Shown: in pieces, positions 33,386 through 41,340 of the stretch
How the letters are laid out: every line of letters starts with the position of its first letter
How positions within the stretch are numbered: position 1 is the stretch's first letter
Source of the DNA: Cronobacter condimenti 1330
Lineage (GTDB): Bacteria; Pseudomonadota; Gammaproteobacteria; Enterobacterales; Enterobacteriaceae
Direction: 5' to 3'
Length of the DNA: 64,000 bases
Assembly: GCF_001277255.1 (NCBI RefSeq)
Contig: NZ_CP012264.1
Location: 4,278,001-4,342,000 of the forward strand
Translations under genes and position numbers: made by a program
The notes under the pieces: model-generated
What the model saw: only the letters and a program-made list of their open reading frames with translations
Told to the model about the DNA's origin: nothing
Databases searched by the model: none

Positions 33386-34795
33386 ATGTCCGCTGAACAC
33401 GTTCTGACGATGCTGAATGAACATGAAGTGAAGTTTGTGGATCTGCGCTTCACTGACACGAAAGGTAAAGAACAGCACGTCACCATCCCAGCCCACCAGG
33501 TGAACGCCGACTTCTTCGAAGAAGGTAAAATGTTCGATGGTTCCTCCATCGGTGGCTGGAAAGGCATCAATGAATCTGACATGGTGCTGATGCCGGACGC
33601 CTCCACCGCTGTCATTGACCCGTTCTACGAAGAACCGACCCTGATTATTCGTTGCGACATCCTTGAGCCGGGTACCATGCAGGGCTACGATCGCGACCCG
33701 CGTTCTATCGCCAAGCGTGCAGAAGAGTACCTGCGCTCCACCGGCATCGCTGACACCGTTCTGTTCGGGCCGGAACCTGAATTCTTCCTGTTTGACGATA
33801 TCCGCTTCGGCAGCTCCATCTCCGGTTCTCATGTCGCCATTGACGACATCGAAGGCGCGTGGAACTCCTCCACCAAATACGAAGGCGGCAACAAAGGCCA
33901 CCGTCCAGGCGTGAAAGGCGGTTACTTCCCGGTTCCGCCGGTGGATTCTTCTCAGGACATCCGTTCTGTCATGTGTCTGACCATGGAAGAGATGGGTCTG
34001 GTCGTTGAAGCGCACCACCACGAAGTCGCCACCGCCGGTCAGAACGAAGTGGCAACCCGCTTCAACACCATGACCAAAAAAGCGGACGAAATTCAGATCT
34101 ACAAATATGTCGTGCATAACGTCGCACACCGTTTCGGTAAAACTGCGACCTTTATGCCAAAACCGATGTTCGGCGATAACGGCTCCGGTATGCACTGCCA
34201 CATGTCCCTGTCCAAGAACGGTACCAACCTGTTCTCTGGTGACAAGTACGCAGGTCTGTCTGAGCAGGCGCTGTACTACATCGGCGGCGTCATCAAACAC
34301 GCGAAAGCCATCAACGCCCTGTCTAACCCGACCACCAACTCCTACAAGCGTCTGGTGCCGGGCTACGAAGCGCCGGTAATGCTGGCCTACTCCGCGCGTA
34401 ACCGCTCCGCGTCCATCCGTATTCCGGTGGTTGCGTCTCCGAAAGCGCGTCGTATCGAAGTGCGCTTCCCGGACCCGGCAGCTAACCCGTACCTGTGCTT
34501 CGCTGCTCTGCTGATGGCGGGTCTTGACGGTATTAAGAACAAGATCCACCCGGGCGAAGCGATGGACAAAAACCTGTATGACCTGCCGCCGGAAGAAGCG
34601 AAAGAGATCCCGCAGGTTGCCGGCTCTCTGGAAGAAGCCCTCCAGGCGCTGGATCAGGACCGTGAGTTCCTGACCGCAGGCGGCGTGTTCACTGACGATG
34701 CTATTGATGCTTACATCGCGCTGCGTATCGAAGAGAACGACCGCGTTCGCATGACGCCGCACCCGGTTGAGTTCGAACTGTACTACAGCGTTTAA
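33386..34795 (+). CDS. glnA: Glutamine synthetase, type I
   Basis: A 469-residue enzyme that makes glutamine from glutamate, ammonia and ATP as a dodecamer. The start at 33386 (MSAEHVLTML) follows GGGAG and gives the exact E. coli length; the open frame upstream is leader. Signatures: FDGSSIGGW, the glycine-rich ATP-binding KPMFGDNGSGMHCHMS, the NRSASIRIP loop, and the adenylylation Tyr in MDKNLYDLPPE (about residue 398). Thus activity is under GlnE adenylylation control and expression is under NtrC. glnL and glnG follow. Confidence 0.98.
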   Translation: MSAEHVLTMLNEHEVKFVDLRFTDTKGKEQHVTIPAHQVNADFFEEGKMFDGSSIGGWKGINESDMVLMPDASTAVIDPFYEEPTLIIRCDILEPGTMQGYDRDPRSIAKRAEEYLRSTGIADTVLFGPEPEFFLFDDIRFGSSISGSHVAIDDIEGAWNSSTKYEGGNKGHRPGVKGGYFPVPPVDSSQDIRSVMCLTMEEMGLVVEAHHHEVATAGQNEVATRFNTMTKKADEIQIYKYVVHNVAHRFGKTATFMPKPMFGDNGSGMHCHMSLSKNGTNLFSGDKYAGLSEQALYYIGGVIKHAKAINALSNPTTNSYKRLVPGYEAPVMLAYSARNRSASIRIPVVASPKARRIEVRFPDPAANPYLCFAALLMAGLDGIKNKIHPGEAMDKNLYDLPPEEAKEIPQVAGSLEEALQALDQDREFLTAGGVFTDDAIDAYIALRIEENDRVRMTPHPVEFELYYSV

Positions 34796-34882
34796 TTTTT
34801 TTTGAAGTTGATAGCCCACGGATTTCAGGTTGTCGCCACTGCGTGAAATCCGTCACTGTTTTTTTGTTGCCGTGGAAACTTT

Positions 34883-34907
34883 AGCCCATCTTCGGATGGG
34901 CTTTTTT
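34883..34907 (+). terminator. Terminator between glnA and glnL
   Basis: AGCCCATC and GATGGGCT form an 8-bp stem with a TTCG loop and a six-T run. It should end most glnA transcripts, so that glnL and glnG are expressed at low level by read-through and from their own promoter. Confidence 0.88.
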
Positions 34908-34957
34908 CACCACCCGTAACTGGTTTTAACGCTTTTTTGGTCGTTAAAACGCTATAC

Positions 34958-34974
34958 TGCACTAAAATGGTGCA
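34958..34974 (+). promoter_or_regulatory. NtrC site in the glnL promoter
   Basis: TGCACTAAAATGGTGCA is a palindromic NtrC site just upstream of glnL and overlaps where the sigma-70 promoter (TATACT at 34953-34958 as -10) would lie. In E. coli NtrC bound here represses glnLp. Confidence 0.8.
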
Positions 34975-34993
34975 AAACCTGGGGGACTGCTGG

Positions 34994-36043
34994 ATGGCAA
35001 CAGGCACGCTGCCCGATGCTGGGCAGATCCTTAACGCATTAATCAATAGCATTTTGCTGGTCGACGATGACCTGGCAGTGCATTACGCCAACCCGGCGGC
35101 GCAGCAGTTGCTCGCGCAAAGTTCACGTAAGCTTTACGGCACGCCTTTACCGGAGCTGCTGAGTTATTTTTCCCTTAATATCAGCCTGATGCAGGAAAGC
35201 CTGAACGCAGGCCAGGGATTTACCGATAACGAAGTGACGCTGGTGATCGACGGTCGCTCGCATATTCTTTCCCTGACGGCGCAACGTCTGCCGGAAGGCC
35301 TGATCCTGCTGGAAATGGCCCCGATGGATAATCAGCGACGTTTAAGCCAGGAACAACTCCAGCATGCCCAGCAAGTCGCCGCGCGCGATCTGGTGCGCGG
35401 CCTGGCGCATGAAATCAAAAACCCGCTCGGTGGTCTTCGCGGCGCAGCGCAGCTGCTCACCCGCGCGCTGCCCGATCCGTCGCTGACGGAGTACACCAAA
35501 GTCATCATTGAACAGGCCGATCGCCTGCGTAACCTGGTGGACCGCCTGTTAGGGCCGCAACAGCCGGGTATGCACGTCACCGAAAGTATTCATAAAGTGG
35601 CGGAACGCGTGGTGAAACTGGTGTCGATGGAGCTTCCCGACAACGTCCGGCTTTTGCGTGACTACGACCCCAGCCTGCCGGAATTCACGCACGACCCGGA
35701 CCAGATAGAACAAGTGCTGCTGAATATCGTGCGTAACGCCCTCCAGGCGCTTGGCGACGAGGGCGGCGAGATTACCCTGCGCACCCGCACCGCGTTTCAG
35801 CTTACGCTGCACGGCGTGCGTTATCGCCTGGCGGCGCGCATCGATGTGGAAGATAACGGGCCGGGTATTCCCGCGCACCTGCAGGACACACTGTTTTACC
35901 CGATGGTCAGTGGCCGCGAAGGCGGCACCGGCCTTGGGCTTTCCATCGCCCGGAATCTTATCGATCAGCATTCGGGAAAAATCGAATTTAACAGCTGGCC
36001 AGGCCATACCGAATTCTCGGTCTTCCTGCCTATTCGGAAATAG
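34994..36043 (+). CDS. glnL: Nitrogen sensor histidine kinase/phosphatase NtrB (GlnL)
   Basis: A 349-residue cytoplasmic kinase. The start at 34994 (MATGTLPDAG) matches the E. coli N-terminus and length; 19 extra in-frame codons upstream would overlap the NtrC site. Order: PAS-type sensor (about 10-120), HisKA dimerisation domain with the phospho-His in LAHEIKNPLGG (about residue 139), and HATPase with DPDQIEQVLLNIVRNA (N box), EDNGPGIP (G1) and GREGGTGLGLSIA (G2). Under control of PII it phosphorylates or dephosphorylates NtrC. glnG starts 8 bp later. Confidence 0.97.
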   Translation: MATGTLPDAGQILNALINSILLVDDDLAVHYANPAAQQLLAQSSRKLYGTPLPELLSYFSLNISLMQESLNAGQGFTDNEVTLVIDGRSHILSLTAQRLPEGLILLEMAPMDNQRRLSQEQLQHAQQVAARDLVRGLAHEIKNPLGGLRGAAQLLTRALPDPSLTEYTKVIIEQADRLRNLVDRLLGPQQPGMHVTESIHKVAERVVKLVSMELPDNVRLLRDYDPSLPEFTHDPDQIEQVLLNIVRNALQALGDEGGEITLRTRTAFQLTLHGVRYRLAARIDVEDNGPGIPAHLQDTLFYPMVSGREGGTGLGLSIARNLIDQHSGKIEFNSWPGHTEFSVFLPIRK

Positions 36044-36051
36044 AGGTGATT

Positions 36052-37461
36052 ATGCAACGAGGGATTGTCTGGATCGTCGATGACGATAGCTCCATTCGCT
36101 GGGTGCTTGAGCGCGCGCTCACCGGAGCAGGCTTAAGCTGCACCACCTTTGAGAGCGGCAACGAGGTGCTGGACGCGCTGAGCACGAAAACCCCGGACGT
36201 GCTGCTGTCGGATATTCGAATGCCGGGTATGGACGGCCTGACGCTGCTAAAACAGATTAAACAGCGCCACCCGATGCTTCCGGTCATCATTATGACCGCG
36301 CATTCGGATCTCGACGCTGCGGTCAGCGCCTATCAGCAGGGCGCGTTTGATTATCTGCCAAAACCGTTTGATATCGACGAGGCGGTGGCGCTGGTCGAGC
36401 GCGCCATTAGCCACTATCAGGAGCAGCAGCAGCCGCGCAGCGCGCAGGTCTTTGGCCCGACGACCGACATCATCGGCGAAGCGCCAGCGATGCAGGATGT
36501 CTTTCGTATTATCGGGCGCCTCTCACGCTCTTCCATTAGCGTGCTGATTAACGGCGAATCCGGTACCGGTAAAGAACTCGTCGCACATGCGCTGCACCGC
36601 CACAGCCCGCGTGTCAAAGCGCCCTTTATCGCGCTCAATATGGCAGCCATTCCCAAAGACCTTATCGAATCGGAGCTGTTCGGCCACGAAAAAGGCGCGT
36701 TCACCGGGGCTAACCAGATTCGCCAGGGCCGTTTCGAACAGGCTGACGGCGGCACACTGTTTCTCGATGAAATCGGCGATATGCCGCTGGATGTCCAGAC
36801 CCGCCTGCTGCGTGTGCTGGCGGATGGCCAGTTTTACCGCGTCGGCGGCTACGCGCCGGTAAAAGTCGACGTGCGCATTATCGCAGCGACGCACCAGAAC
36901 CTTGAACTGCGCGTGCAGGAAGGGAAATTTCGTGAAGATTTATTCCACCGCCTGAATGTGATCCGCGTACATCTGCCGCCGCTGCGTGAGCGCCGTGAAG
37001 ATATTCCACGCCTCGCCCGCCATTTCTTACAGGTCGCGGCGCGCGAGCTGGGTGTTGAAGCCAAACTACTCCACCCGGAAACCGAAGCAGCATTGACGCG
37101 TCTGGCCTGGCCTGGCAACGTGCGCCAGCTAGAGAATACCTGCCGCTGGCTTACCGTGATGGCCGCAGGTCAGGAAGTGTTGATTCAGGACTTGCCCGCC
37201 GAGCTGTTTGAAACCAGCACGCCGGATGCGCCGTCGCAGACGCTTCCCGAAAGCTGGGCGACGCAGCTTGCGCAGTGGGCTGACCGGGCGCTGCATTCCG
37301 GTCACCAAAACCTGCTTTCCGAGGCGCAACCAGAGATGGAGCGCACGTTACTTACCACGGCCCTACGTCACACGCAGGGGCATAAACAGGAAGCCGCGCG
37401 CCTGTTGGGCTGGGGCAGAAACACCCTGACGCGTAAGCTGAAAGAGCTGGGTATGGAGTAA
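36052..37461 (+). CDS. glnG: Nitrogen response regulator NtrC (GlnG)
   Basis: A 469-residue sigma-54 activator. Receiver domain (1-120) with acidic pocket VDDDSS and phospho-Asp in LLSDIRMPG (about residue 54); AAA+ domain (140-380) with Walker A GESGTGKE, the sigma-54 contact loop ELFGHEKGAFTGA and Walker B GGTLFLDEIGD; C-terminal Fis-type helix-turn-helix (QEAARLLGWGRNTLTRKLKELG). The start at 36052 follows AGAGGTGAT; a GTG two codons upstream is an unlikely alternative. It activates glnAp2. Confidence 0.98.
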   Translation: MQRGIVWIVDDDSSIRWVLERALTGAGLSCTTFESGNEVLDALSTKTPDVLLSDIRMPGMDGLTLLKQIKQRHPMLPVIIMTAHSDLDAAVSAYQQGAFDYLPKPFDIDEAVALVERAISHYQEQQQPRSAQVFGPTTDIIGEAPAMQDVFRIIGRLSRSSISVLINGESGTGKELVAHALHRHSPRVKAPFIALNMAAIPKDLIESELFGHEKGAFTGANQIRQGRFEQADGGTLFLDEIGDMPLDVQTRLLRVLADGQFYRVGGYAPVKVDVRIIAATHQNLELRVQEGKFREDLFHRLNVIRVHLPPLRERREDIPRLARHFLQVAARELGVEAKLLHPETEAALTRLAWPGNVRQLENTCRWLTVMAAGQEVLIQDLPAELFETSTPDAPSQTLPESWATQLAQWADRALHSGHQNLLSEAQPEMERTLLTTALRHTQGHKQEAARLLGWGRNTLTRKLKELGME

Positions 37462-37571
37462 CAGACAGGACTGTGTAAAAAAGCATTGTCGCGTACAAAT
37501 TGCTCTAATTTTATACTTTACTGTCCGCCAGGCTTGAGTATGATCGGGCGCGGTTATGGGGGAGAGTTGTT

Positions 37572-37694
37572 ATGCTGGAATCATTAATCCATATCGCTAC
37601 GCAGAGCGCGCAGGCTGGCGCCGCCGCAGGTCATACGCCCCAGACGGCCATTGCCGCCCTGCTGTGCGCAGCGCTGGTGAACTTCTTTAGTTAA
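37572..37694 (+). CDS. yshB: Small membrane protein YshB
   Basis: A 40-residue protein (MLESLIHIATQSAQAGAA, then GHTPQTAIAALLCAALVNFFS). A GGGGGAGAG-type ribosome binding site (about 37558-37565) precedes the ATG. The start MLES, the HTPQTA motif, the hydrophobic LLCAAL segment and the ending FS match the 36-residue E. coli YshB, encoded at the same place between glnG and hemN. YshB is a single-span inner-membrane protein; in Salmonella it has been linked to intracellular survival. The N-terminal half is more diverged and a few residues longer. A terminator follows at once. Confidence 0.88.
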   Translation: MLESLIHIATQSAQAGAAAGHTPQTAIAALLCAALVNFFS

Positions 37695-37722
37695 AAAAAG
37701 CGGGCTGAATGCCCGCTTTTTT
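37693..37722. terminator. Bidirectional terminator between yshB and hemN
   Basis: AGCGGGC and GCCCGCT around a TGAAT loop, with an A-run on the left and six T on the right. It serves yshB on the plus strand and hemN on the minus strand. Confidence 0.88.
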
Positions 37723-39094
37723 ATATCACGCGTGAGAACTGCTGTAGCCGCGCCTTCTGGCGCAGGTAGACGTCAAAGCACATGCAGATGTTACGAATCA
37801 GCAAACGCCCTTTCGCCGTGACGGTAATGCCGCTCTCGTTCACCGCCACCAGCCCGTCTTTCGCAAGCGGCGCCAGCAGCCGGAGATCTTCTGCGAAATA
37901 ATCAGCAAAATCGAGCGACCACGCCTTTTCAATATCCGCGAAATCGAGCCGGAAATTACAAATAAGCGCTTTAATGACGTCCCGGCGGATGCAGTCGTCA
38001 CGGGTGAGCGCAAGCCCTCGCCACAGCGCGTTGCCCTGCTCGTCCACGGCCTGGTAATAACGCTTAAGTTCTTTCTGGTTCTGCGCATAACAATCGCCAA
38101 TCATGCTGATGGCCGATACGCCCAGCCCCAGCAAATCGGTGTCACCCTGCGTGGTATAGCCCTGGAAATTGCGATGCAACACGCCTTCGCGCTGGGCGAT
38201 CGCAAGCTCATCGTCCGGCTTCGCGAAGTGATCCATCCCGATAAACTGATACCCCGCCTGCGTGAGCGAGTGGATGGTGTGTTGCAGGATATCGAGTTTC
38301 TGCTGCGCGGAAGGCAGATCCGCTTCTTTGATTTTGCGCTGCGCGGCAAACAGCGTCGGCAGGTGCGCGTAGTTAAAGACGCTCAGGCGGTCCGGGTTGA
38401 GTTCCGCCACACGTTGCAGCGTAAAAGCAAAGCTTTCCGGTGTCTGCTTCGGCAGGCCGTAGATCAAATCGATATTGGCTGAGGTGAAACCGACATCGCG
38501 CGCGCGTTTGATGAGCGCAAAGATGAAGTCTTCATCCTGCTCGCGGTTCACCAACCGCTGAACCTCTTTATTGAAATCCTGCACGCCCATACTGAGACGG
38601 CGAAAGCCTTCCGCATAGAGATGATCCAGCACGTCGAGTTTGATTTCGCGCGGGTCGACTTCGATAGAGATTTCAGCGTCGTCGTTAAAATGAAAATGGG
38701 TGCGCAGCAGGTGCATCAGACGGCTTATTTGCGCTTTGCTGAGGTAGGTCGGCGTGCCGCCGCCCCAGTGCAACTGGCTGATGCGACGCCCGGCGAACAG
38801 CGGCGCGCGATGGATTATCTCCTGCTCCAGCACGTCGAGATACTGGTCAGCCTTATGCTGCTGGCGAGTGACGATTTTATTACAGCCGCAGAAGTAGCAC
38901 AGCTTATGGCAGAACGGGATGTGCACGTAAAGCGATAGCGGCCGGTCAGGATAACGCGCAACAGCACGCCCGAAATCGGCTTCGCCAAACGTCTCAGAAA
39001 ACTCAAGTGCCGTGGGATACGAGGTGTAGCGCGGCCCGGAATAGTTATATTTCTGGATAAGGGCCAGATCCCAGTCGATTACCTGCTCAGACAT
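37721..39094 (-). CDS. hemN: Oxygen-independent coproporphyrinogen III dehydrogenase HemN
   Basis: A 457-residue radical-SAM enzyme that oxidatively decarboxylates coproporphyrinogen III in anaerobic haem synthesis. The 4Fe-4S cluster motif is CHKLCYFCGC (Cys residues at about 62, 66 and 69). HWGGGTPT and DLIYGLPKQT are HemN-specific. The start at 39094 (MSEQVIDWDL) has AAGGAG just upstream and gives exactly the E. coli length; the longer upstream frame contains no family sequence. Confidence 0.97.
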   Translation of the reverse strand: MSEQVIDWDLALIQKYNYSGPRYTSYPTALEFSETFGEADFGRAVARYPDRPLSLYVHIPFCHKLCYFCGCNKIVTRQQHKADQYLDVLEQEIIHRAPLFAGRRISQLHWGGGTPTYLSKAQISRLMHLLRTHFHFNDDAEISIEVDPREIKLDVLDHLYAEGFRRLSMGVQDFNKEVQRLVNREQDEDFIFALIKRARDVGFTSANIDLIYGLPKQTPESFAFTLQRVAELNPDRLSVFNYAHLPTLFAAQRKIKEADLPSAQQKLDILQHTIHSLTQAGYQFIGMDHFAKPDDELAIAQREGVLHRNFQGYTTQGDTDLLGLGVSAISMIGDCYAQNQKELKRYYQAVDEQGNALWRGLALTRDDCIRRDVIKALICNFRLDFADIEKAWSLDFADYFAEDLRLLAPLAKDGLVAVNESGITVTAKGRLLIRNICMCFDVYLRQKARLQQFSRVI

Positions 39095-39140
39095 GCTCAC
39101 TCCTTCCGACGATTTCGCCGACGTGTTCGGCGAACTGGCC

Positions 39141-39157
39141 CACCCGCCGGGCGGGTG
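39141..39157. repeat. Inverted repeat upstream of hemN
   Basis: CACCCGC and GCGGGTG with a 3-base centre, between hemN and yihI. It may be an operator, or a hairpin after yihI; no T-run follows on the minus strand. Confidence 0.35.
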
Positions 39158-39278
39158 ACAAGCCGGCTGCGCAGCCACTTCTGGCGCCGCGACAGCCGGT
39201 GTAGTTTAACGAATAACCACACCAGATAACATACTATCGGAAGGAGTATAAGCAGGACGGTCGGGCCCATCGGAAGGG

Positions 39279-39800
39279 TTAGTTGCCGCCCTTGAGCAGG
39301 CGCATCATGTCTTCCTGCTGTTCTTCCTCTTCTTCGTCATCCTCGTAAGAGAGGCCCAGTTGCTGCATTAGCTCATCAATACGATCGAGACGGGAATCCA
39401 CCCACGCCTGGTCTTCTGTACTCAGGGCTTCCCCTTCTTCCAGCCGCTCCAGCAGCGCGTCCAGGCGCTCGTCATTCTCCAGCATGTCCAGCTCTTCCTG
39501 CGGTGACAACATAGGTTTCTCACTTTTAGGGGGTTGTTGATGCTTCTGAGGTTTGGCGTCCTGCGTGTCGCTCACGCCAAGCGGAATCGGTTTTTTGCTG
39601 CCGATGCGCGGGTCTTTCTGTTTGGACTGACCGGAGGATTTTCCAGACGCGCCCGCGCCCGTCGCACGGCTACCCGCCGCATGGCCGCGGTGCTTTTTAT
39701 CGCGCTTACGGTCGCGGGCTTCCAGATTTAATTCTTCACGCGTTTTACGGCGAGCTTTCGCGGGGCCTTTGCCACGCACAGAAGATGAGGGTTGCTTCAT
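39279..39800 (-). CDS. yihI: Der GTPase-activating protein YihI
   Basis: A 173-residue soluble protein that stimulates the GTPase of Der (EngA) and so restrains 50S ribosome assembly. The N-terminal half is very basic (KARRKTREELNLEARDRKRDKK) and the C-terminal half is acidic (SYEDDEEEEEQQED), a charge pattern typical of YihI. KDPRIGSKKPIPLGV is conserved. Slightly longer than the 169-residue E. coli protein. csrC lies upstream on the same strand. Confidence 0.95.
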   Translation of the reverse strand: MKQPSSSVRGKGPAKARRKTREELNLEARDRKRDKKHRGHAAGSRATGAGASGKSSGQSKQKDPRIGSKKPIPLGVSDTQDAKPQKHQQPPKSEKPMLSPQEELDMLENDERLDALLERLEEGEALSTEDQAWVDSRLDRIDELMQQLGLSYEDDEEEEEQQEDMMRLLKGGN

Positions 39801-39867
39801 AATTTATCGTCTTGGGCCGTTTTAAACAGTATAGAATTGCGGCGGAATCTAGCAGAAAGCAAGTAAA

Positions 39868-39904
39868 GAAAAAAGGCGACAGGTAAACCTGTCGCCTTTT
39901 TTCC
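39868..39904 (-). terminator. Terminator of csrC
   Basis: A 13-nt arm AAAAGGCGACAGG pairs with CCTGTCGCCTTTT around a four-base loop; T-run on the minus strand. A strong Rho-independent terminator. Confidence 0.9.
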
Positions 39905-40118
39905 TGACTTTTTAACCGGTCATCGGTATTCACCGTCCTGGTGCGCTTACAACCCGCCCTGTTTTTCCTTCAGCCGACAACGCTCCGTGTCGTGTTCCCT
40001 TATCCTTTAACACGTCTCCGACGTTTACCGTCCTGGTATGCTGTGTGCTTCGTCACCCTGACGCTCCTGACCTCTCGTCCTGAGTTATTATCCGTTGCGA
40101 CACTCCGTTGTCCGTGAG
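39868..40118 (-). ncRNA. csrC: CsrC small RNA, CsrA-sequestering
   Basis: On the minus strand the region between yihI and engB contains many GGA motifs (13 counted between 39901 and 40113), typical of CsrA-binding sRNAs. A core such as AACTCAGGACGAG with GGTCAGGAGCGTCAGG resembles E. coli CsrC, and the genomic place is the same. It ends in the terminator AAAAGGCGACAGG/CCTGTCGCCTTTT. The 5' end is approximate, set from a -10-like element near 40122-40129. CsrC binds several CsrA dimers and relieves their action on mRNAs. No protein is encoded. Confidence 0.86.
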
Positions 40119-40390
40119 GCTTACTTTACCAGTCTGAACGGCGGGCTCAAGCCGTTCTACGCCTCAAAAGTCTATTTTCGGACATTTCTGCAAGGTTAAC
40201 TTACTGTTTTTACTTAATTAAAACTTAATCGTTTGGTTTTTATCCTGGCGAAATCGCAAAGCTAAACGGGCGGATCTCTTACATATTTCGCAGCCGTTTT
40301 GTAAGCCAGCGGAGAGAACAACAGCCTTTTAGCCCTGTTCAGGTATAATCGCGGTTATTGCTTACGCTTATCCTGACGGAGACGACCGTT

Positions 40391-41026
40391 TTGACTCAGT
40401 TGAACTATCAACAGACGCACTTTGTGACCAGTGCGCCGGATATTCGCCATCTTCCAGCCGATACCGGCATCGAAGTGGCTTTCGCAGGCCGCTCCAACGC
40501 CGGGAAATCGAGCGCGCTGAATACGCTCACTAACCAAAAGAGCCTGGCGCGTACCAGTAAAACGCCGGGACGCACCCAGCTTATTAACCTGTTTGAAGTG
40601 ACGGACGGCAAGCGTCTGGTGGACCTGCCCGGCTATGGCTACGCCGAAGTGCCGGAAGAGATGAAGCGCAAATGGCAGCGCGCGCTGGGCGAATATCTCG
40701 AAAAACGCCTGTGTCTGAAAGGCCTGGTAGTGCTGATGGATATCCGTCATCCGCTTAAAGATCTCGACCAGCAGATGATCGAGTGGGCGGTGGACAGCGC
40801 TATTCCCGTTCTGGTACTGCTGACCAAATCCGATAAGCTCGCGAGCGGTGCGCGCAAAGCGCAACTGAATATGGTGCGTGAAGCAGCGATTGCCTTTAAT
40901 GGCGACGTGCAGGTCGAAGCGTTTTCATCGCTGAAGAAATCGGGCGTGGACAAACTGCGCGCTAAGCTGGACAGCTGGTTTAACGATCTGCCGCCTGCCA
41001 CTGAAGAAGACGCAGCCCAGGAATAA
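40391..41026 (+). CDS. engB: Ribosome biogenesis GTPase EngB (YihA/YsxC)
   Basis: A roughly 211-residue essential GTPase for 50S assembly. G1 is GRSNAGKSS, G2 is the Thr in KTPGRTQ, G3 is DLPGYGYA and G4 is TKSDK. The likely start is the TTG at 40391 (MTQLNYQQ), about 9 bp after GGAG, which aligns with the E. coli N-terminus; an ATG at 40358 would add 11 residues without homology. Rare TTG start suggests modest expression. Confidence 0.95.
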   Translation: MTQLNYQQTHFVTSAPDIRHLPADTGIEVAFAGRSNAGKSSALNTLTNQKSLARTSKTPGRTQLINLFEVTDGKRLVDLPGYGYAEVPEEMKRKWQRALGEYLEKRLCLKGLVVLMDIRHPLKDLDQQMIEWAVDSAIPVLVLLTKSDKLASGARKAQLNMVREAAIAFNGDVQVEAFSSLKKSGVDKLRAKLDSWFNDLPPATEEDAAQE

Positions 41027-41084
41027 CCCTTCACGGCGCGGGCCTGGCTCGCGCGTCATCATGCAAACTCTTTTTTAGCCCCAA

Positions 41085-41193
41085 TAAAAAACGCCCCAGT
41101 CATTTCTGACTGGGGCGGCTAAAATATTCAGCCAAATCCGATTACGTGAAGTAAAAGGTCTGAAAGATAGAACATCTTACCTCTGTACCCTAC
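41085..41193 (-). ncRNA. spf: Spot 42 small RNA
   Basis: Read on the minus strand it begins GTAGGGTACAGAGGTAAGAT and ends with the terminator GCCCCAGTC, AGAAAT loop, GACTGGGGC and a T-run. It matches E. coli Spot 42 almost base for base and lies in the same place between polA and engB. Spot 42 is a roughly 109-nt Hfq-dependent regulator, repressed by CRP-cAMP, that base-pairs with galK and other carbon-use mRNAs. The visible difference from E. coli is in the terminator loop. Confidence 0.97.
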
Positions 41194-41340
41194 GTCGTTA
41201 ACTCTACCCTTTTTTTATGACGGGAAAAAGCACTTTTTGTAATTTCTTTTCATTCTTTACATAGCAATTTCTAATGATTATCACAAAAATCTATTAGTTA
41301 TGTTGCTAAGTTACAAAAGCACTTTCTCCCTTTTCAGGGT

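Noticed and set aside
33380..34819. 479-codon open frame antisense to glnA
   Set aside because: Same cause: reverse frame of a codon-biased gene, no ribosome binding site, no recognisable domain.
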